33,923 bases of DNA from Prevotella sp. (GTDB lineage: Bacteria > Bacteroidota > Bacteroidia > Bacteroidales > Bacteroidaceae): the NCBI GenBank assembly GCA_021204605.1, contig JAJPZD010000180.1:1-33923 (forward strand). Reading direction: 5' to 3'. Shown piece by piece: positions 30,216-33,923 of the stretch. Both the position numbers and the translations under genes were made by a program. A model generated the notes under the pieces. It ran no database searches, was not told the origin of the DNA, and worked only from the letters and a program-made list of their open reading frames with translations. The first letter of the stretch is position 1. The number at the start of each line of letters is the position of its first letter.

Positions 30216-30923
30216 GTGGAGATAAAAAAATCACATAAAGCCGATCTGGAAAGCAAACGCATCACAGGATTTCTGCTTGGTCTTGTAGTGGTGCTGTCTG
30301 TTTTCATTGTACTGTTAGAGTTCACAACACAGAGTGTTGATACTGATGTCAACAGCAACCTCATTGATGACCTCTCGCAGGATATTGAGATGATGCCCGT
30401 GCTCCAACGGGACATGATCACCGCCGAGACCTCCTCCTCCCCTACGTTTACTGAAAAACTCAACATCGTCGAGACCGAAGTGAGTGATGCTCAAGAGAAG
30501 CCGGCAATTGAAGATAACATAGACGCAAACTTAAACGATATCACCAGTTTATTGACAGACAATGGGGAAGACATCTCGGCAGTATCAACTGTAAACGCAA
30601 ACGATAACCCTCTTGACTTCCGGGTAGTGGAAAAGCTGCCTGAGTTTCCAGGCGGCATGAAGGAGTTTATGAAATGGCTGACAAAAAACCTCAAGTACCC
30701 TATCATGGCACAGCAAAAAAACATTGAGGGTAAGGTTATGGTATCGTTCATCATCAACAAAGACGGTACAGTGGTCGCTCCAAAGGTGGTCCAGTCGGCA
30801 AGTCCTGAACTTGACAAAGAGGCTCTCCGTGTAATCCGCAATATGCCGAAATGGAAAGCGGGTATTGACAACGGACAACCTTGCCGCACGTATATGTGCA
30901 TCCCGATAGTATTCAGATTATAG
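30216..30923 (+). CDS. Energy transducer TonB-family protein
   Basis: Single N-terminal TM, PEFPGGMKEFMKWLTKNLKYPIMAQQKNIEGKVMVSFIINKDGTV...EALRVIRNMPKWKAGIDNGQP; GTG start. Confidence 0.9.
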   Translation: MEIKKSHKADLESKRITGFLLGLVVVLSVFIVLLEFTTQSVDTDVNSNLIDDLSQDIEMMPVLQRDMITAETSSSPTFTEKLNIVETEVSDAQEKPAIEDNIDANLNDITSLLTDNGEDISAVSTVNANDNPLDFRVVEKLPEFPGGMKEFMKWLTKNLKYPIMAQQKNIEGKVMVSFIINKDGTVVAPKVVQSASPELDKEALRVIRNMPKWKAGIDNGQPCRTYMCIPIVFRL

Positions 30924-30956
30924 AATTAACCCATATTTAATAAATGCGAAATCACC

Positions 30957-31931
30957 ATGTTGACAGCAAAAGAAATCCTTGAGATAGTAAACGCATATAT
31001 CTACAACCTGCCTTACGACCGCAAGCCACAAAGCCTTTACGAACCGATTGAATATGTACTGTCTTTGGGGGGAAAAAGAATACGCCCCTCACTAATGCTT
31101 ATGGCATACAATATGTACAATGATGACCCTGAAAAAATACTGCCGTTGGCATGCGCGATAGAGACATATCACAACTTCACACTTCTCCACGATGACCTTA
31201 TGGACAACGCAAGCATGAGGAGAGGACACCAGACTGTTCACGAGAAATGGAACGCCAACACCGCGATACTATCAGGAGACACCATGCTCGTACTCGCTTT
31301 CCAGCGCATGACACAATGTCCTCCCGACAAGTTGAAAGCAGTATTAGACCTTTTTATCGAGACAACTCTTCAAATAGGTGACGGGCAGCAGTATGACATG
31401 GACTTCGAGGAGCGTACCGATGTTACCGAAGAGGAATACATAGAGATGATACGTCTCAAAACCAGCGTCTTGTTGGCATGCTCATTGAAGATAGGAGCAC
31501 TGCTCGCTGACGCACAGGAAAAGGATGCTGAAAACCTTTATAAATTCGGAGAACAGTTGGGCCTTGCTTTCCAGTTGCAGGATGATTACCTTGATGTGTA
31601 TGGCGACCCGGCTGTTTTCGGTAAGGCGATAGGTGGCGATATTCTATGCAACAAAAAGACATTCATGCTAATTAATGCCTTCAACCGTGCCGAGGACACT
31701 ATGAAAAAAGAGATAATGAAATGGGTAACGGCAGAGACATTCAACCCAAAAGAGAAAATCGCTGCTGTAACTGATATCTATAATAAGCTATGTATCAATC
31801 TCTTGGCGGAGGAGAAAATAGAATATTATTTTGCACAGAGCCGTAAATATCTTACTGCTGTCAATGTTAGCGATGAGCGCAAAGCTGTTCTCACGGAATA
31901 CACTAACAAAATGATGAACAGGAAATATTAA
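30957..31931 (+). CDS. Polyprenyl (isoprenoid) synthetase family protein
   Basis: GGKRIRPSLMLM, LLHDDLMDNASMRRG, LAFQLQDDYLDVYGD (two Asp-rich motifs). Confidence 0.94.
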   Translation: MLTAKEILEIVNAYIYNLPYDRKPQSLYEPIEYVLSLGGKRIRPSLMLMAYNMYNDDPEKILPLACAIETYHNFTLLHDDLMDNASMRRGHQTVHEKWNANTAILSGDTMLVLAFQRMTQCPPDKLKAVLDLFIETTLQIGDGQQYDMDFEERTDVTEEEYIEMIRLKTSVLLACSLKIGALLADAQEKDAENLYKFGEQLGLAFQLQDDYLDVYGDPAVFGKAIGGDILCNKKTFMLINAFNRAEDTMKKEIMKWVTAETFNPKEKIAAVTDIYNKLCINLLAEEKIEYYFAQSRKYLTAVNVSDERKAVLTEYTNKMMNRKY

Positions 31932-31946
31932 GAGTATCCAAAAAAT

Positions 31947-32726
31947 ATGAATTTCATAGACACACATACCCACTTGGATGGTCACGAGTTTGACGAGGAC
32001 CGTGATGAGGTTGTAGCTCGGGCAAAAGCTGTCGGTGTCAGTAAGGTGTTTGTTCCTGCCATCGACCTGTCATCTGTAGATACGGTTCTTGCAACATGTA
32101 AACACTATCCAGCGTTTGCCTACCCGATGCTCGGACTGCATCCAGAGGAGGTGAAGGATGACTGGCAGGATGTGTTGGCAAAGATGAAGCCGCTATTAGA
32201 TGCGCCAAATCATCCTTTCATCGCTATCGGTGAAGTGGGATTGGACTATTATTGGAGCCGTGAGTTCGAAAAAGAACAGTTGCTTGCTTTCGAAGATCAG
32301 GTTCGTTGGAGCATTGAATACCACCTGCCATTGATGATTCACTGCCGCAAAGCGCAGAACGAAATGGTAAAATTGTTGAGGAAATACGACAAAGACCTTC
32401 CCGGCGGTGTGTTCCATTGTTTCACTGGAAATGAGAAAGAGGCATCGGAATTGCTTTCATTCGACAATTTCGCACTCGGTATAGGTGGTGTACTGACATT
32501 CAAGAAATCCCACCTTCCAGAGGTGTTGACAACCATTCCTATTGAGAGAATAGTACTTGAAACTGACTCTCCATATATGGCACCGGTGCCCATGCGAGGC
32601 AAGCGCAACGAGAGTTCTTTCATTTTTCATGTCCTTGAACGAATCGCACAATGCTATGGGATTAGCACCGAGCAAGTGGCAGATATTACAAATAAAAATG
32701 TTGAGAGGATTTTTGGAAAACTTTGA
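31947..32726 (+). CDS. tatD: TatD-family metal-dependent DNase
   Basis: FIDTHTHLDGHEFDEDR, GLHPEEVKD, IGEVGLDYYW, GVFHCFTGN, LETDSPYMAPVPMRGKRNES. Confidence 0.94.
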   Translation: MNFIDTHTHLDGHEFDEDRDEVVARAKAVGVSKVFVPAIDLSSVDTVLATCKHYPAFAYPMLGLHPEEVKDDWQDVLAKMKPLLDAPNHPFIAIGEVGLDYYWSREFEKEQLLAFEDQVRWSIEYHLPLMIHCRKAQNEMVKLLRKYDKDLPGGVFHCFTGNEKEASELLSFDNFALGIGGVLTFKKSHLPEVLTTIPIERIVLETDSPYMAPVPMRGKRNESSFIFHVLERIAQCYGISTEQVADITNKNVERIFGKL

Positions 32727-32727
32727 A

Positions 32728-33558
32728 ATGAGCCTGAATGACAAAACAAAAGCATTGCTTTCCTTACTTGACGAATATAAAGAATTGGGAATTGCCGAAC
32801 AGATAGATCACAATAAATTCTATCTATACTCCATTATTACCCATTCCACAGCCATAGAAGGTAGTACGGTAACAGAAATAGAGAACCAACTGCTTTTCGA
32901 TGAGGGTATTGCGGCAAAAGGGCGTAGCATACAGGAGCAATTGATGAATTTGGACTTGAAAGCCGCATACGAGCGTTCCATGAAATTGGCTAAGGCACAT
33001 ACCGAGTTTTCTGTTGATATGCTGAAAAATCTGTCTGCCTTAGTCATGAAAAATACCGGTAGCGAATATAACACATTAAATGGAATTTTCGATTCCTCAA
33101 AAGGAGACCTCCGCTTGGTTGGTGTTACGGCTGGTATCGGCGGGAAATCTTATATGAATTTTCTTAAAGTTCCTGCCAAATTAGAGGAACTTTGTCTGCA
33201 TATCAATGAACAAAGAAAGCATCTTCTGAATACAGATAATGTGATAGAAAAGTACATCGCAAGTTTTGAGGCCCACTTCAATCTTGTTACCATTCATCCA
33301 TGGGTAGATGGTAACGGACGTATGTCGCGACTTGTGATGAACCATCTGCAATATGAGTTCGGACTTATTCCTTCAATAATAGCCAAAGAGGATAAAGCTG
33401 AATATATTCAGTCGTTCATCGATTCACGGGAACAGGAAACACTCCTTCCTTTTTATGAATTCATGTTTGACGAACATATCAGGAACATCCGTAACGAGAT
33501 TGAGGAATACAAGAAATCACAATTGGATGACCCGATAAAGCCATTTCTGACCCGATAA
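32728..33558 (+). CDS. Fic-family protein (AMPylator-like), probably missing its C-terminal wHTH
   Basis: Active site HPWVDGNGRMSRL (33295-33333) and N-terminal inhibitory-type motif STAIEGS; ATG at 32728 immediately after tatD stop (listed ORF start at 32557 overlaps tatD). Confidence 0.92.
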   Translation: MSLNDKTKALLSLLDEYKELGIAEQIDHNKFYLYSIITHSTAIEGSTVTEIENQLLFDEGIAAKGRSIQEQLMNLDLKAAYERSMKLAKAHTEFSVDMLKNLSALVMKNTGSEYNTLNGIFDSSKGDLRLVGVTAGIGGKSYMNFLKVPAKLEELCLHINEQRKHLLNTDNVIEKYIASFEAHFNLVTIHPWVDGNGRMSRLVMNHLQYEFGLIPSIIAKEDKAEYIQSFIDSREQETLLPFYEFMFDEHIRNIRNEIEEYKKSQLDDPIKPFLTR

Positions 33559-33757
33559 AAGCCTAACTGTATCAAGCTATTGTAAAAAGGTAAAAAGCAA
33601 CAGGCTCAACTATGCAGAGTATGGGGCTTTGCTTGGTGTATCACAGGCAACTGTAAAAAGACGTTTGAAAGAGCGAAATGCAGGTTTGATTGTACGTGTG
33701 GGAAGCTATAAGAGCGGTTACTGGAATTTCTGCCAAACCTCTCCAACAAATATGTAA
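33551..33757 (+). pseudogene. Out-of-frame winged-HTH fragment (probable lost C-terminus of the Fic protein)
   Basis: +1 frame relative to Fic: DKSLTVSSYCKKVKSNRLNYAEYGALLGVSQATVKRRLKERNAGLIVRVGSYKSGYWNFCQTSPTNM*; no credible start codon. Confidence 0.65.
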
Positions 33758-33785
33758 GTGTCGACTTTTTATCGAAAAAATTCAT

Positions 33786-33793
33786 TATCTTTG
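33786..33793 (+). promoter_or_regulatory. Bacteroidetes -7-like box TATCTTTG upstream of the terminal partial gene
   Basis: TATCTTTG match to TAnnTTTG, 17 nt upstream of ATG at 33811. Confidence 0.45.
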
Positions 33794-33810
33794 CATATTC
33801 AAACGTTGCA

Positions 33811-33923
33811 ATGGATAGAAAGGGTTTTATAACAAGTCTGGGGTTCGTTCCAAAAGATGGAACTAAATGCGTGTACCAAAAGGTATATGCCGCTCACGAC
33901 TGTTATACCATATCCATTGATCT
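33811..33923 (+). CDS. Partial CDS running off the window (possible R-M/DNA methyltransferase-type N-terminus)
   Basis: ATG ORF MDRKGFITSLGFVPKDGTKCVYQKVYAAHDCYTISID... open to the window end; family assignment is only an impression from the LGFVPKDG..VY.K.Y pattern. Confidence 0.4.
   Translation, partial: MDRKGFITSLGFVPKDGTKCVYQKVYAAHDCYTISID

Noticed and set aside
403-33074. Numerous 60-190 aa ORFs antisense to or overlapping the long genes (e.g. 5451-5897 -, 18447-19031 +, 27191-27757 +, 23878-24309 +)
   Set aside because: They lie opposite or out of frame with long, clearly conserved genes, have unnatural composition (Cys/His/Ser/Arg-rich) and show no recognisable domains; treated as spurious.

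Overview
Bacteroidetes (Prevotella/Bacteroides-like) chromosomal window. The host backbone is thrS, a large alpha-2-macroglobulin/MG2-family protein, a DUF1573 protein, meaB, ispH, cmk, porQ (type IX secretion), a TonB-like protein, a polyprenyl synthetase, tatD and a Fic protein. Between ispH and cmk lies a ~16.1 kb, four-gene, tightly packed minus-strand operon (about 27938 down to 11824). It encodes (1) a SNF2/DEAH helicase resembling DISARM DrmD, (2) a ~1.64k-aa Eco57I/PglX/DrmMI-like adenine methyltransferase, (3) a 2040-aa SF2 helicase with a cysteine-rich DUF1998-like C-terminus (DruE/MrfA/DrmA-DrmB-like), and (4) a 707-aa protein fusing a RelE/ParE-type toxin-like domain to a UvrD/Rep SF1 helicase. 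This looks like a DISARM/Druantia-type hybrid phage-defence system without an obvious PLD (DrmC) gene; it is the main discovery candidate. Secondary observations: a composite inverted repeat and a 15-bp direct repeat at the upstream edge of the island, near-identical TTTCTTA heptamer arrays on both sides of ispH, nested overlapping hairpins inside the methyltransferase ORF, a strong intra-operon hairpin, a palindromic repeat that appears to supply the N-terminus of the DUF1573 ORF, and a Fic gene separated by a frameshift from a winged-HTH remnant. All calls come from reading the sequence and ORF translations; no database search was run.
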